Below are positions 28,133 through 36,888 of a stretch of DNA of 64,000 bases, piece by piece. Both the position numbers and the translations under genes were made by a program. The notes under the pieces are model-generated. The model did no database searches and was not told where the DNA came from. It saw nothing but the letters and a program-made list of their open reading frames with translations. Source of the stretch: Paracoccaceae bacterium (GTDB lineage: Bacteria > Pseudomonadota > Alphaproteobacteria > Rhodobacterales > Rhodobacteraceae); assembly GCA_021296235.1 (NCBI GenBank), contig JAGWAS010000009.1, forward strand, positions 22,823 to 86,822, written 5' to 3'. Each line of letters begins with the position of its first letter. Position 1 is the stretch's first letter.

Positions 28133-28254
28133 TATAGCATACGCTTATATTAAGAACTCATTTCGAAATAGGCGATTCCTGCACTGAGGCATATGTGTGG
28201 AATATCAGAGGCCGTTGCAGGCGACCTGAACCAATTCGAGGGGGAACGCACGAT

Positions 28255-28992
28255 ATGTCAGACAGGAAAACCGCGCTGGTGATCAGTGCTCATTCTGCAG
28301 ATTTCGTATGGCGTGCCGGAGGGGCGATAGCTCTGCATCAGGCCAAGGGGTACGAGGTAACTGTAGTTTGCCTGTCTTACGGCGAACGCGGTGAGAGCGC
28401 CAAGCTGTGGAAGCAAGATGGCATGACCTTGGGCAAGGTCAAATCCGCCCGCCGTGTCGAGGCCGAGAACGCCGCGGCAGCGCTTGGTGTGACTGACATC
28501 CGGTTCTTCGACGTGGGAGACTATCCGTTGGATCTTGGGCAGGAAACCAGGGACAGGATGGTTGACGTGATCCGTGAAGTGCAACCCAAATTCATGATGT
28601 CCCATTCAAAATGGGATCCCTACAACACCGATCACATGAACACGACGCAATTCGCGCTGGAATGTCGGATGATTGCTCAGGCCTGGGGCCACAATCCGGG
28701 ACAAAAGGTGTTGGGTGCGCCGCAACTCTACCTTTTTGAACCCCATCAGACCGAACAGATGGAATGGAAACCCAGCGTGTTTCTGGACATCACAGATTTC
28801 TGGGAAAAAAAATGGGCCGCGATTCAGTGCATGCAGGGGCAGGAGCATCTGTGGAACTTTTACAGGAACGTGGCTGAAAACCGCGCCAATCACTTCCGCC
28901 GAAATTCCGGCGGGCAGGCCGGAGGCCGTGCCGCGAAGTATGCGGAGGGCTTTCAAACCATATTTCCGCGTACCGTGGATGAACTGGAATGA
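28255..28992 (+). CDS. galB: 4-oxalomesaconate hydratase, GalB (PIG-L) type
   Basis: A 245-residue PIG-L/LmbE-family protein. The N-terminal motif [18 protein letters not shown] is the form seen in GalB of Pseudomonas putida gallate degradation, where it replaces the unrelated LigJ. It adds water to 4-oxalomesaconate to give 4-carboxy-4-hydroxy-2-oxoadipate. The ATG at 28255 starts this motif and is preferred to an upstream in-frame ATG at 28195. Its stop overlaps the LigK start. It is the first gene of the plus-strand half of the pathway. Confidence 0.88.
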   Translation: MSDRKTALVISAHSADFVWRAGGAIALHQAKGYEVTVVCLSYGERGESAKLWKQDGMTLGKVKSARRVEAENAAAALGVTDIRFFDVGDYPLDLGQETRDRMVDVIREVQPKFMMSHSKWDPYNTDHMNTTQFALECRMIAQAWGHNPGQKVLGAPQLYLFEPHQTEQMEWKPSVFLDITDFWEKKWAAIQCMQGQEHLWNFYRNVAENRANHFRRNSGGQAGGRAAKYAEGFQTIFPRTVDELE

Positions 28993-29681
28993 CCTTTCAG
29001 CCGGGAACCATGGGCGTTGTTGTTCAGAACATTGAACGCGCCGACCAAAACATCATCGACGGGCTGGCCGAATGCGGCGTGGCGACTGTGCACGAAGCGC
29101 AGGGACGCAAGGGGCTCTTGGCAGATTGCATTCGCCCGATCTACCCGGGAGCGCGCATTGCCGGGTCGGCTGTTACCATTCTGGCACCACCCTGTGACAA
29201 TTGGATGATCCATGTGGCAATCGAGCAACTGCGGCCCGGGGACGTGATGCTGTTGGGCACGACCACCCCGTCAAATGGCGGGTATTTCGGTGATCTTCTG
29301 GCGGCCTCGGCATTGGCAAGAGGTTGCCGGGGCCTGATCATTGATGGCGGCGTGCGTGACATACGTGATCTGACCGAGATGGGTTTTCCGGTCTGGTCGA
29401 AAACGGTGCACGCGCAGGGTACGATCAAGGAGACGCTTGGATCCGTCAATGTGCCGGTGGTGTGTGCCGACGAACTGGTGAACCCCGGGGATGTCGTTGT
29501 GGCCGATGACGACGGTGTCTGCATCGTGCGACGCGAAGAGGCTGCCGAAGTGCTGGAAAAAGCCTGCACACGCGAGGCCAACGAGAAAAGCCGGAGAGCA
29601 CGGTTCGAAGCGGGCGAGTTGGGGCTCGACATCTATGGGATGCGGGAAAGGCTGGCTGAGAAGGGACTCAAATACGTCTGA
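28989..29681 (+). CDS. ligK: 4-carboxy-4-hydroxy-2-oxoadipate aldolase
   Basis: A 230-residue protein of the RraA-like/HMG aldolase fold. Family features are [13 protein letters not shown] near residue 32, [22 protein letters not shown] near 88 with the GxxGxxLA-type metal/substrate loop, and [14 protein letters not shown] near 115 with the Asp that coordinates the divalent metal. It splits the pathway intermediate to pyruvate and oxaloacetate, the last step of the route. Coupled to galB by a four-base overlap. Confidence 0.92.
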   Translation: MTFQPGTMGVVVQNIERADQNIIDGLAECGVATVHEAQGRKGLLADCIRPIYPGARIAGSAVTILAPPCDNWMIHVAIEQLRPGDVMLLGTTTPSNGGYFGDLLAASALARGCRGLIIDGGVRDIRDLTEMGFPVWSKTVHAQGTIKETLGSVNVPVVCADELVNPGDVVVADDDGVCIVRREEAAEVLEKACTREANEKSRRARFEAGELGLDIYGMRERLAEKGLKYV

Positions 29682-29804
29682 CGGCGCAGGCTTGCCCCGA
29701 TGCGCTGAGGCTGCGGCCGGGCCAATCCGCCACAATGATGATGATCGAGTAATTCCGGCAATCCGCCTGCGAGACAATTGGCCCATGGAAGAAGGGATTT
29801 CGGG

Positions 29805-30860
29805 ATGACTTCTGGATTGCGCTGCATGTGGATGCGCGGTGGCACGTCGAAGGGCGGGTATTTTCTTGCCGATGACCTGCCTGCCGACACTGCGGACCGT
29901 GATGCAGTGTTGCTTAGGGTTTTGGGTTCTCCCGACATTCGACAAATTGACGGAATGGGTGGAGCCGACCCGTTGACCTCGAAAGTTGCGCTGGTGAAGA
30001 AATCCGAGCGCAACGGCGTGGATGTCGACTATCTGTTTTTGCAGGTGTTCGTGGATCGGCCCATCGTAACCGACGCTCAGAATTGCGGGAATATACTGGC
30101 AGGCGTGGGCCCGTTTGCAATTGAGCGCGGGTTGGTTGCGGCGCAGGACATTGAGACGCCGGTGGCCATTTACATGGAAAACACCGGTCAGGTCGCCGTG
30201 GCGCGGGTAACGACTCCGGGCGGTACGGTCAGCTATGCCGGTGAGGCAAAAATTGATGGGGTTCCGGGCGGGTCAGCGGCAGTTCCGATTACGTTCAAGG
30301 ACACGGCAGGTTCGTCTTGCGGAGCATTGCTGCCAACCGGAAATGTCGCTGACATGATCGAAGGTGTCACTGTTACGATGATCGACAACGGGATGCCATG
30401 CGTGGTGATCCGCGCCAAAGACATGGGCATTGTTGGAGATGAAATGCCCGAAGCACTGGACGCCAACGGGACGGTTCGTGAAAGACTGGAGGCGATCAGG
30501 CTGGCGAGTGGACCATTGATGAATCTGGGCGATGTCAGCGAGAAATCGGTGCCGAAGATGACGATGGTGAGCGCGGCGCGCTCCGGCGGAGCGATCGCAA
30601 CGCGGACCTTCATTCCGCATCGTTGCCACAAGACGATTGGTGTGTTGGGTGCGGTGAGCATAGCGACCGTTTGCCTGATCAAGGGTACGCCCGCCCACGA
30701 TTTGGCCAATCGCGGCATCGGCACAAAACGCAGTTTGTCAATAGAACACCCAACCGGCGAAATGACTGTGGTTGCGACCTTGGATGAGGAAGGTGCCGTT
30801 TGCGAAGCGGCAATCCTGCGTACTGCGCGCAAGCTGATGGATGGAGAGGTGTTCTTGTGA
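29805..30860 (+). CDS. galD: 4-oxalomesaconate tautomerase (PrpF family)
   Basis: A 351-residue PrpF-like isomerase. It begins LRCMWMRGGTSKGGYFLADDLP, the family N-terminus with the RGGTSKG motif, and carries NCGNILAGVGPFAIE at about 95 with the catalytic Cys. It equilibrates keto and enol forms of 4-oxalomesaconate (GalD in Pseudomonas, LigU in Sphingobium). ATG 29805 has CGGG just before it and begins the conserved part. It overlaps the lactonase gene by four bases (GTGA). Confidence 0.9.
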   Translation: MTSGLRCMWMRGGTSKGGYFLADDLPADTADRDAVLLRVLGSPDIRQIDGMGGADPLTSKVALVKKSERNGVDVDYLFLQVFVDRPIVTDAQNCGNILAGVGPFAIERGLVAAQDIETPVAIYMENTGQVAVARVTTPGGTVSYAGEAKIDGVPGGSAAVPITFKDTAGSSCGALLPTGNVADMIEGVTVTMIDNGMPCVVIRAKDMGIVGDEMPEALDANGTVRERLEAIRLASGPLMNLGDVSEKSVPKMTMVSAARSGGAIATRTFIPHRCHKTIGVLGAVSIATVCLIKGTPAHDLANRGIGTKRSLSIEHPTGEMTVVATLDEEGAVCEAAILRTARKLMDGEVFL

Positions 30861-31777
30861 CCAAGCAAGTCATGGACCCGGATTGGCTGGAATTTCACCC
30901 CAATCCCAAGAAACCGGACTTTGTTCTGCCAGAGGGAGCAGTGGATGCCCATTGTCACGTCTTCGGACCTTCGCCAAGGTTTCCCTTTGCACCCGAACGG
31001 AAATACACGCCCTGCAATGCAGGCAAAGACAGGCTGTTTGAGCTGCGCGATCATCTTGGGTTTGCACGCAATGTGATCGTTCAGGCCACCTGTCATGGCA
31101 AGGACAATCGCGCCATGGCCGATGCCTGCCGGGCGGCGGGGGACCTGGCCCGCGGTGTGGCCAGTGTGGGCGCTGACATCACTCATGACCAGCTGGCCGA
31201 AATGCATGAGGCCGGGGTTCGTGGCGTGCGATTCAACTTTGTCAAACGGCTGGTGGATGCCACCCCAAGAGAAGTCTTCATTGGAGTAGCCGAGAAGATT
31301 CAAGAATTCGGTTGGTCGATCGTTGTCTATTTCGAAGCCGCCGACCTGGTGGAGCTTGAGCCGTTCCTAAAGCAGTTGCCGGGCATCATAGTCGTCGACC
31401 ACATGGGCCGCCCGGACGTGGCAAAGGGCGTCAACCACCCGGACTTCATGCGATTCATCGGGCTCATGGCCGAAAATGACAATATTTGGACCAAGGTAAC
31501 ATGCCCCGAACGCCTGACCTTGGTCGGCCCCCCCTATATTGACGTCATTCCGTTCTGCCGGGCAATCGTGGGTCAGTTTGAAGACCGGGTCCTATGGGGC
31601 ACCGACTGGCCGCATCCGAACATGAAATCACACATGCCCGATGACGGAGCTCTGGTCGACTATCTCCCGAAAATTGCGCAAACACCCCAACAGCAGCAAA
31701 AATTGCTCGTGTCAAATCCAATGCGCCTTTACTGGGCAGAGGAATGGGATGCGGCCCATGGGGATTCAGGAATTTGA
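30857..31777 (+). CDS. ligI: 2-pyrone-4,6-dicarboxylate lactonase
   Basis: A 306-residue amidohydrolase of the LigI type, with GTG start overlapping the galD stop. The strand-1 motif is VDAHCHVFGP at about 30 (family HxH), and the late motif LWGTDWPHPN near 250 carries the catalytic Asp. It hydrolyses 2-pyrone-4,6-dicarboxylate, made by LigABC, to 4-oxalomesaconate. Together with the divergent ligABC genes the window encodes the full protocatechuate 4,5-cleavage route to pyruvate and oxaloacetate. Confidence 0.92.
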   Translation: MTKQVMDPDWLEFHPNPKKPDFVLPEGAVDAHCHVFGPSPRFPFAPERKYTPCNAGKDRLFELRDHLGFARNVIVQATCHGKDNRAMADACRAAGDLARGVASVGADITHDQLAEMHEAGVRGVRFNFVKRLVDATPREVFIGVAEKIQEFGWSIVVYFEAADLVELEPFLKQLPGIIVVDHMGRPDVAKGVNHPDFMRFIGLMAENDNIWTKVTCPERLTLVGPPYIDVIPFCRAIVGQFEDRVLWGTDWPHPNMKSHMPDDGALVDYLPKIAQTPQQQQKLLVSNPMRLYWAEEWDAAHGDSGI

Positions 31778-32616
31778 ACATCTTGCGCCGGTCAATGGCA
31801 CGACGGTCTCCGGCCATGAGCAGATCATCCAAGGCTGCACCCCGAACAAGTTTTCAATTTTCATTCAATGGCGTGGCGGTGAGGAGGAAATTCAAAGTGC
31901 CTACTCGTCGAATAGAGGAGTTGGCGGCCAATATTCGATTGTCGCGGCAACATGGCGTCGTCATGGAGAGTTGCCTGGATGGCGATGAGGAGATGAAATC
32001 GGAGTAGGCGCAACCTGCCAGGAATTGCGTCCGACCTGAGCGACCTTTCCAGGCATTGCCAGGAGCCACAATCGGTTCTGCAGGGCGACTTTGCCGGACC
32101 TTCTTGACCTTATGCTGTCCGGATGCGTTTTGAGCTTGCCGCATCCGGGAATGTCAGACTGCAGTACGATGCGCTGTGAGGTCCGCAGGTTCCGGCACAT
32201 CCAAGGCGGTCGCGCAGGTGGCCCAGATTGATGCGCCGAGCTTTCCGCTGGACTTCAACGCACCATGACAGCCATCCCTGGTTGCACGCCCATTCACGCT
32301 CCGGGTGTCAAAGGAGATCTTCCACCAGGTTGCGTGGAATCGCATATTGCGCTTGGCAGAGTTGGAATTGAGTTGTGTGGCCGGATGCCCGGGCACCCGC
32401 AAGAATTCATCCCTGTTCGCGGTAAGCCGCCACCGGGGTCATCGAACTGACCGGGCAGATCAATACACTCCCGATCCGTTCGCCCTTCTGGTTTCCACCT
32501 TGGTTGGACTTTATTTGTTTGGCAAAGGCCGCCAGGTCTTGCTGCCGCTGTTGCTGGGCGTCAATCTGGAGTTCGGTGCGTTGTTCAGTCCGGCGCGACA
32601 GTTGAGCGGATTTCTG
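31778..32616. other. Long intergenic stretch, no supported gene
   Basis: About 840 bases with only short overlapping frames. A minus-strand frame at 32154-32402 and another starting at 32646 have no recognisable domain or ribosome-binding site. No RNA gene or repeat was noticed apart from the Fic operator at the right edge. Gene decay is likely but nothing is identifiable. Confidence 0.4.
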
Positions 32617-32689
32617 TGAGCAATAAACCGATTGGTTATCGCTCATGATTTGGGTATTTGTGAGCGATAACTACACGAAATATCGCTCA
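32617..32689 (+). promoter_or_regulatory. Double palindromic operator in front of the Fic gene
   Basis: Four copies of the half-site TGAGCRATA/TATCGCTCA are arranged as two palindromes: 32617-32626 with 32636-32645, and 32661-32669 with 32681-32689. Their centres are 44 bases apart. The last base of the second palindrome is the A of the Fic ATG, so bound protein would cover the start site. The natural binder is the winged-helix C-terminus of the Fic protein itself, but this is inference. Confidence 0.7.
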
Positions 32690-33780
32690 TGTCACAAGTC
32701 AAGCAATGGAATTGGCAGGATCCCGACTGGCCCGAATGGCACTTTGATGCCAGTAGGCTCAATGCGTTTGAGAACAGCTTTCTTCTGCGGTCCGGGCAAC
32801 TGTTTGGCGCGTGGCAGCATCTGGCATCGGAGACAAAGGATCAACTAAAGATCGACCGGTTGAGCGACGAGGCGGTGAAAACATCCAGGATTGAGGGCGA
32901 GTATCTTGACCGCGCTTCGGTTCATTCCGCAATCCGCAGCCAGTTCGGCATGAGCGTCGATTGCCGTGCCGGTCCTGCCGAGGCAGGAATCGCTGAGTTG
33001 ATGGTCACCTGTTTCAATGATTTTGATGCGGATTTGACACATGACGTGTTGTTCCATTGGCACAGCTTGGTCTGTGCCGGGCACAGCGATCTGGCAGTGA
33101 TCGGCGGTTATCGGACCCATGAAGAGGCCATGCAGGTGGTGTCCGGGCCGTTCCACAAACTCAATCTTCATTTCGAGGCGCCGCCATCGGCGGTCATGGC
33201 CGAAGAAATGACACGATTTCTCGATTGGTATGCCGAGGCAAATCTGCCTGCTCTGACCAAGGCCGGGCTGGCGCATCTGCATTTCGTTTGCATCCACCCG
33301 TTCGAGGACGGGAATGGGCGAATTGCACGCGCACTCAGCGAAAAGGCATTGGCCCAAGCGATTGGCCACCCGAGCCAGTTGGCTTTGTCACGTCAAATCG
33401 AGAAGCGGCGCAAGAGCTACTACGACGCCTTGGAGGCAAACAATAAATCGCTTGACGCCACGAACTGGCTGGTTTGGTTCGCGGAAACGGTGTTGGCGGC
33501 GCAGGAGTATTCCATTTCCGTGATCGGCCACCTGATCGCCAAGACACGTTTGCTCGACAGATTGCACGGCCAACTGAATGCCCGCCAGGAAAAAGCCCTG
33601 ATCCGGATGTTTGATGTCGGCCCGGAAGGGTTCATTGGGGGCTTGAGTGCGAAGAACTACATCTCGATCACCGGAGCCGCCGCTGCCACCGCCCGGCGCG
33701 ATCTCGGCGATCTGGTTGCCAAGGGAGCTCTCACGCGCACAGGGGAACGCAGGGGCACGCGGTATTGGCTGGCACCGTGA
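32689..33780 (+). CDS. Fic-domain protein with N-terminal DUF4172-like and C-terminal HTH regions
   Basis: A 363-residue Fic protein. The active-site motif HPFEDGNGR is at residues 203-211, complete for nucleotidyl transfer (AMPylation) to a protein hydroxyl. The inhibitory motif T-x3-E-G (Thr65-Gly70, TSRIEG) precedes it, which makes this a self-inhibited class II Fic protein. N-terminal WxWxDPDWPxW is the DUF4172 start. The last about 55 residues (SITGAAAATARRDLGDLV) are a winged helix. No separate ribosome-binding site precedes the ATG; the operator palindrome abuts it. It stands alone, without a recognisable antitoxin gene. Confidence 0.9.
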   Translation: MSQVKQWNWQDPDWPEWHFDASRLNAFENSFLLRSGQLFGAWQHLASETKDQLKIDRLSDEAVKTSRIEGEYLDRASVHSAIRSQFGMSVDCRAGPAEAGIAELMVTCFNDFDADLTHDVLFHWHSLVCAGHSDLAVIGGYRTHEEAMQVVSGPFHKLNLHFEAPPSAVMAEEMTRFLDWYAEANLPALTKAGLAHLHFVCIHPFEDGNGRIARALSEKALAQAIGHPSQLALSRQIEKRRKSYYDALEANNKSLDATNWLVWFAETVLAAQEYSISVIGHLIAKTRLLDRLHGQLNARQEKALIRMFDVGPEGFIGGLSAKNYISITGAAAATARRDLGDLVAKGALTRTGERRGTRYWLAP

Positions 33781-34206
33781 GAATTGGTTTTTGTCTTTGC
33801 CGATCTTGGTTGCGAGCTCACAGCGCATTTCGTTCCGTGGTCCGTGTTGAGTTGACAGAGACCGTGAGTGGTTGAGCGGAGCTTCAGAGCGCCGTTTATG
33901 ACATATCACTTTGAATTGAAATAGGTTTTTGCGTCCGAGGGCGGGAGGCATCTTCGACAAATGCCGCGGAACGGAGCCGTGGTGTTGCTCTGCCCGGCAA
34001 GTGTTTCCCAATCCGGCTTGGGGACTGCGGCGCAGCGGCCCAAGGAGGAAGCAGGAATCACCGAATTGAGGCCGACATTGATGCGATGGGCGATTGGCTT
34101 GGCAGAGTGAGAGCAGGAATGGAGGATGGCTCTGACTGGAATGCCGGAGATTTCCTTATGTTCCAGCGCCCCAAGGAAGGTTCCGGTTTGGCCGGTTCGG
34201 ATAATT
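33781..34206. other. Intergenic stretch between fic and tRNA-Gly
   Basis: About 425 bases with no frame, repeat or RNA signal that I can support. Confidence 0.45.
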
Positions 34207-34280
34207 TGGAGCGGGTGATGGGAATCGAACCCACGTATTCAGCTTGGAAGGCTGCTGCTCTACCATTGAGCTACACCCGC
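34207..34280 (-). tRNA. tRNA-Gly (TCC anticodon)
   Basis: On the minus strand a 74-base cloverleaf can be folded: acceptor GCGGGTG with CACCCGC, D-arm with GGTAGAGC, anticodon loop CTTCCAA (anticodon TCC), T-loop TTCGATT and encoded CCA at 34207-34209. All standard positions are normal. It reads GGA/GGG codons. It lies just downstream of the Rieske operon and shows no sign of an integrated element at its 3' end. Confidence 0.95.
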
Positions 34281-34350
34281 ACAACTTCCTGTTACAACCG
34301 CACCGCGCCGCGTTCAAGGGACTGTTCCGGATTGGCGGCAAACACCGAAG

Positions 34351-34578
34351 TCACTCCTCGCGTCCATGCCTGACCAGATCCGCATGTAGTGCGGCCGCAG
34401 TGTCAAGACCGTTTTCCAGGGCAAGAATGTAGGCCTGTGTCAGGTAGAAGCATCCTTCGTTCTCAAGGCCCGAATCGAGCAGTGAGTTGCCGGCTTCTGA
34501 ATAGAGTTCGGCCAGCAACTGGCCATCCCCACGGCTCCAGGCATCCAGAATTCTGGAATTCAGCTCGGTTGCGTTCAT
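34351..34578 (-). CDS. Small conserved-looking TPR-like protein
   Basis: A 75-residue helical protein: two antiparallel helices (LLAELYSEAGNSLLDSG and EGCFYLTQAYILALENG) follow the TPR spacing of small side chains. Its ATG overlaps the Rieske oxygenase stop (ATGA), which supports real translation. The role is unknown; an assembly or partner protein for the oxygenase is possible. Confidence 0.65.
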   Translation of the reverse strand: MNATELNSRILDAWSRGDGQLLAELYSEAGNSLLDSGLENEGCFYLTQAYILALENGLDTAAALHADLVRHGREE

Positions 34579-35750
34579 GTCCCGTTCAGAGATTGCCTGT
34601 GCTCCTCCACCTGCTCGGCCGCCCACCTGTGGAATGTGTGGGTTGGCCCGTCCATTTTTGGAGCAAACTTGCCACCGTCAAAATGCAACCCGTGTCGTCC
34701 TTTCTGCATTCCCTCGACAACGAAGAGATCCTCCTCCAGCACGCTCCTCCACTGCTTTGCATTCATGTCGATGAGACTCTTGAGATCCGGTCGCTCCGCC
34801 GGGTCGAAACTGTAGTAGATCTCGTTGCGTTCAATGGTCCTTCCCGCCCCCTGCGGCATAAGTATGATGGCGTAGCCGTGGTCGCGCTGTGCCGCAAACA
34901 GGACGTTCGGAAACATCGCAATGTACTCAGCTCCCTGATTCCAAAACTCAGACAATCCGGCAAAGTCGGGAAAACGTTCGCCCCGATCACCCTCAATCTG
35001 CCGGTAAACCATCGTTCCCTGTCCGGCGAAGTAGCCGGGCTCCTCAATGTGGTAATGGTCCTCAAGGCGGGAGTAGCTGTTCAGCCCGGGATGAATCCAA
35101 GGAAGATGGTAGCTTTCACAGTAGTTTTCGACTGCCAGTTTCCAATTGCACGCGACATCGAACGCAAACCCGGATGAGGTGCCACCGTGATAAAGCGGCT
35201 GGTTGTGTTCGCTCCAGCGATGCATCAGTCTGGCAGCGTAATCTTCGAATTCCGGAGCGTCGCCCGAGACATTTACGAAAATCACGTCGCGCCATACCGC
35301 CGAGCGCACCGAAAAGAGACTGAATTCCTCTCGTTTCACACTGCTGTCCATATTTCTGCCCGGGCCGCCGACATGCGGGGTCGCGCGGAGTGAGCCATCA
35401 AGGTTGTAGCACCAACTGTGGTAGGGACAGCGGATTGTTCCGCGCAGGTTGTCTTGCTTCTCAACGAGGATCATGCCTCGGTGCCGGCAAGTATTCTGGA
35501 AAACCCTGACACACCCTTCATGGTCACGCACGACAAGAAGTGGCATTCCGGCCAAATTCACGGGCTTAACATCCCCCGGTTCGGGAACATCCGCTGCAAT
35601 GCCAATTCCGGACCAGTTCCGGAAGAGCAGTGCATCACGCTCCTCCTCGAAGACGGCATCGCTGATGTAGTGGGCGTTCGGCAGGCCGCGAGCCGTTTCG
35701 ATGGGCCGAATAACCTCCTCAAGGGAGGTCGGTGGGAGCTGTTTCAGCAT
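34575..35750 (-). CDS. Rieske non-heme iron oxygenase, alpha subunit
   Basis: A 391-residue oxygenase of the choline/carnitine/betaine-like group. Rieske ligands are Cys88, His90, Cys108 and His111 (CRHRG and CPYHSW). The catalytic segment NWKLAVENYCESYHLPWIHP provides the two iron histidines, and the C-terminus carries the acidic ligand region (EEDLFVVEG). ATG 35750 is preceded by AGGAGGAAC, a strong ribosome-binding site; longer in-frame extensions run over the upstream palindrome. It likely demethylates or hydroxylates an imported amine or acid. No reductase gene is next to it, so it may share the VanB-type reductase at 4832-5713 or use one elsewhere. Confidence 0.9.
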   Translation of the reverse strand: MLKQLPPTSLEEVIRPIETARGLPNAHYISDAVFEEERDALLFRNWSGIGIAADVPEPGDVKPVNLAGMPLLVVRDHEGCVRVFQNTCRHRGMILVEKQDNLRGTIRCPYHSWCYNLDGSLRATPHVGGPGRNMDSSVKREEFSLFSVRSAVWRDVIFVNVSGDAPEFEDYAARLMHRWSEHNQPLYHGGTSSGFAFDVACNWKLAVENYCESYHLPWIHPGLNSYSRLEDHYHIEEPGYFAGQGTMVYRQIEGDRGERFPDFAGLSEFWNQGAEYIAMFPNVLFAAQRDHGYAIILMPQGAGRTIERNEIYYSFDPAERPDLKSLIDMNAKQWRSVLEEDLFVVEGMQKGRHGLHFDGGKFAPKMDGPTHTFHRWAAEQVEEHRQSLNGT

Positions 35751-35792
35751 GAGGGTTCCTCCTGATTTCGCGGCATGAACGAGTTGACGCGA

Positions 35793-35819
35793 AAATTGTC
35801 CCGGATCGGAACAATTTTG
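35793..35819 (-). promoter_or_regulatory. Palindrome upstream of the Rieske oxygenase gene
   Basis: AAAATTGT (35793-35800) and ACAATTTT (35812-35819) are a perfect 8-bp inverted repeat with an eleven-base spacer, 42 bases before the ATG. It lies in the 178-base gap between PhyH and the oxygenase, so the oxygenase may have its own regulated promoter. Confidence 0.5.
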
Positions 35820-35928
35820 CCTTTTTTCGGCAGAATCAAGCGAAATTTTCTGCTTGGAATTCTCCTGCATCAAGCCGGGTTTCCATCAACCAAATTCGTT
35901 CCAAATGGCGGCAGTTGAATTCCGTGAT

Positions 35929-36876
35929 TCAGGCGCAGTATGGAGCGTCGGCGCTCCAGCGGTGCTGGGGCATGTGGGGCGATACCGCCAAACGGGTTCG
36001 GGTGTCCTGCCAACTCCGCAGCCATGCGCGCCAGTCCCGCAATTCAGTTCCGGGACTGGAACGAGAGCGCGCAACGAATTCCGGGAATTGACTTCGGCCA
36101 GTCGGATGGCCGGTTACATTGTATCTGAGATCAAATGACCAACGAAATCCGTTGCTGACATTGGGAAGGGACCCATGTGGGGTGAAGGGGCCAAAAATCA
36201 CAGCGCCGCCTGCCTTGACGGGTACCGGAATGCCTTCGAGTTCGGTAAGGAACGGATCAGCAATGCTGACCTGGTTCCGGCTGCAATGCGGGAGCAGATC
36301 AGCGCGGCTGCCCGGAGCAACCTGAAGGCAACCATTTTCGACCGTCGCATCGGTTATGGCCAGCCAAACCGTTACCATTGTGGTCCGATCCGCATCTTCG
36401 AGCGTAACGCCCATGTCCTGATGCCAGTCGGTTGCGGTTACGTGGGCGCGCGTTTCGGATTTGGGCAGTGCCGACCCCGGCGGCTTGATGCGGACATGTT
36501 GAATGGGATTGGACGTGATCTCGGGGCCGATCAATTGCTCAACGACATCAAGAATTCCACTGTTTGTTATCAACCCGAACACGGCCGGGCCAAAGTGCAT
36601 TGGTGTGTCCTCGCGAATTCCATCATGGGGCAGGCTGATGTCAAAATGCTGGAACCAATCGAATCCGCCCATGCAGCACGCGGCCAACTTTTCCCAGAAG
36701 GAAAGACCGTTTGGAGCCGCAGAAACCAGACCTTGCTGAAACCAATCTCCGTACAGTCGATCCAAGAGAGAGGAATATTCCTCTTTTACGTTCGCAAGTG
36801 TTGCGGCGTCCACCAACCCGTCCACCGCCAGATAGCCGTTGTTTCGGAAGGATTGCAGTTGATCCCGATCCAGCAT
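35929..36876 (-). CDS. Phytanoyl-CoA dioxygenase (PhyH) family enzyme
   Basis: A 315-residue Fe(II)/2-oxoglutarate oxygenase. The HxD metal motif is DWHQDMG near residue 152, and the distal His is in GPFTPHGSLPN near 245, followed by the 2-oxoglutarate Arg in FRWSFDLRYN. It hydroxylates an aliphatic position. It starts twelve bases after the TRAP large permease gene and belongs to the transporter operon, so its substrate is probably the imported compound. Tail residues after about 265 are Ser/Arg-rich and may be less conserved. Confidence 0.85.
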   Translation of the reverse strand: MLDRDQLQSFRNNGYLAVDGLVDAATLANVKEEYSSLLDRLYGDWFQQGLVSAAPNGLSFWEKLAACCMGGFDWFQHFDISLPHDGIREDTPMHFGPAVFGLITNSGILDVVEQLIGPEITSNPIQHVRIKPPGSALPKSETRAHVTATDWHQDMGVTLEDADRTTMVTVWLAITDATVENGCLQVAPGSRADLLPHCSRNQVSIADPFLTELEGIPVPVKAGGAVIFGPFTPHGSLPNVSNGFRWSFDLRYNVTGHPTGRSQFPEFVARSRSSPGTELRDWRAWLRSWQDTRTRLAVSPHMPQHRWSADAPYCA

Positions 36877-36888
36877 GGTATCACCCGA

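Noticed and set aside
30233-31303. 356-residue minus-strand frame over galD and ligI
   Set aside because: Shadow frame; the plus-strand genes have family motifs and coupled starts.
32407-32646. Minus-strand frame starting at 32646 opposite the Fic gene, possible antitoxin
   Set aside because: Polar, low-complexity product with no recognised motif or ribosome-binding site; its start codon lies in the operator palindrome. Not supported as a gene.
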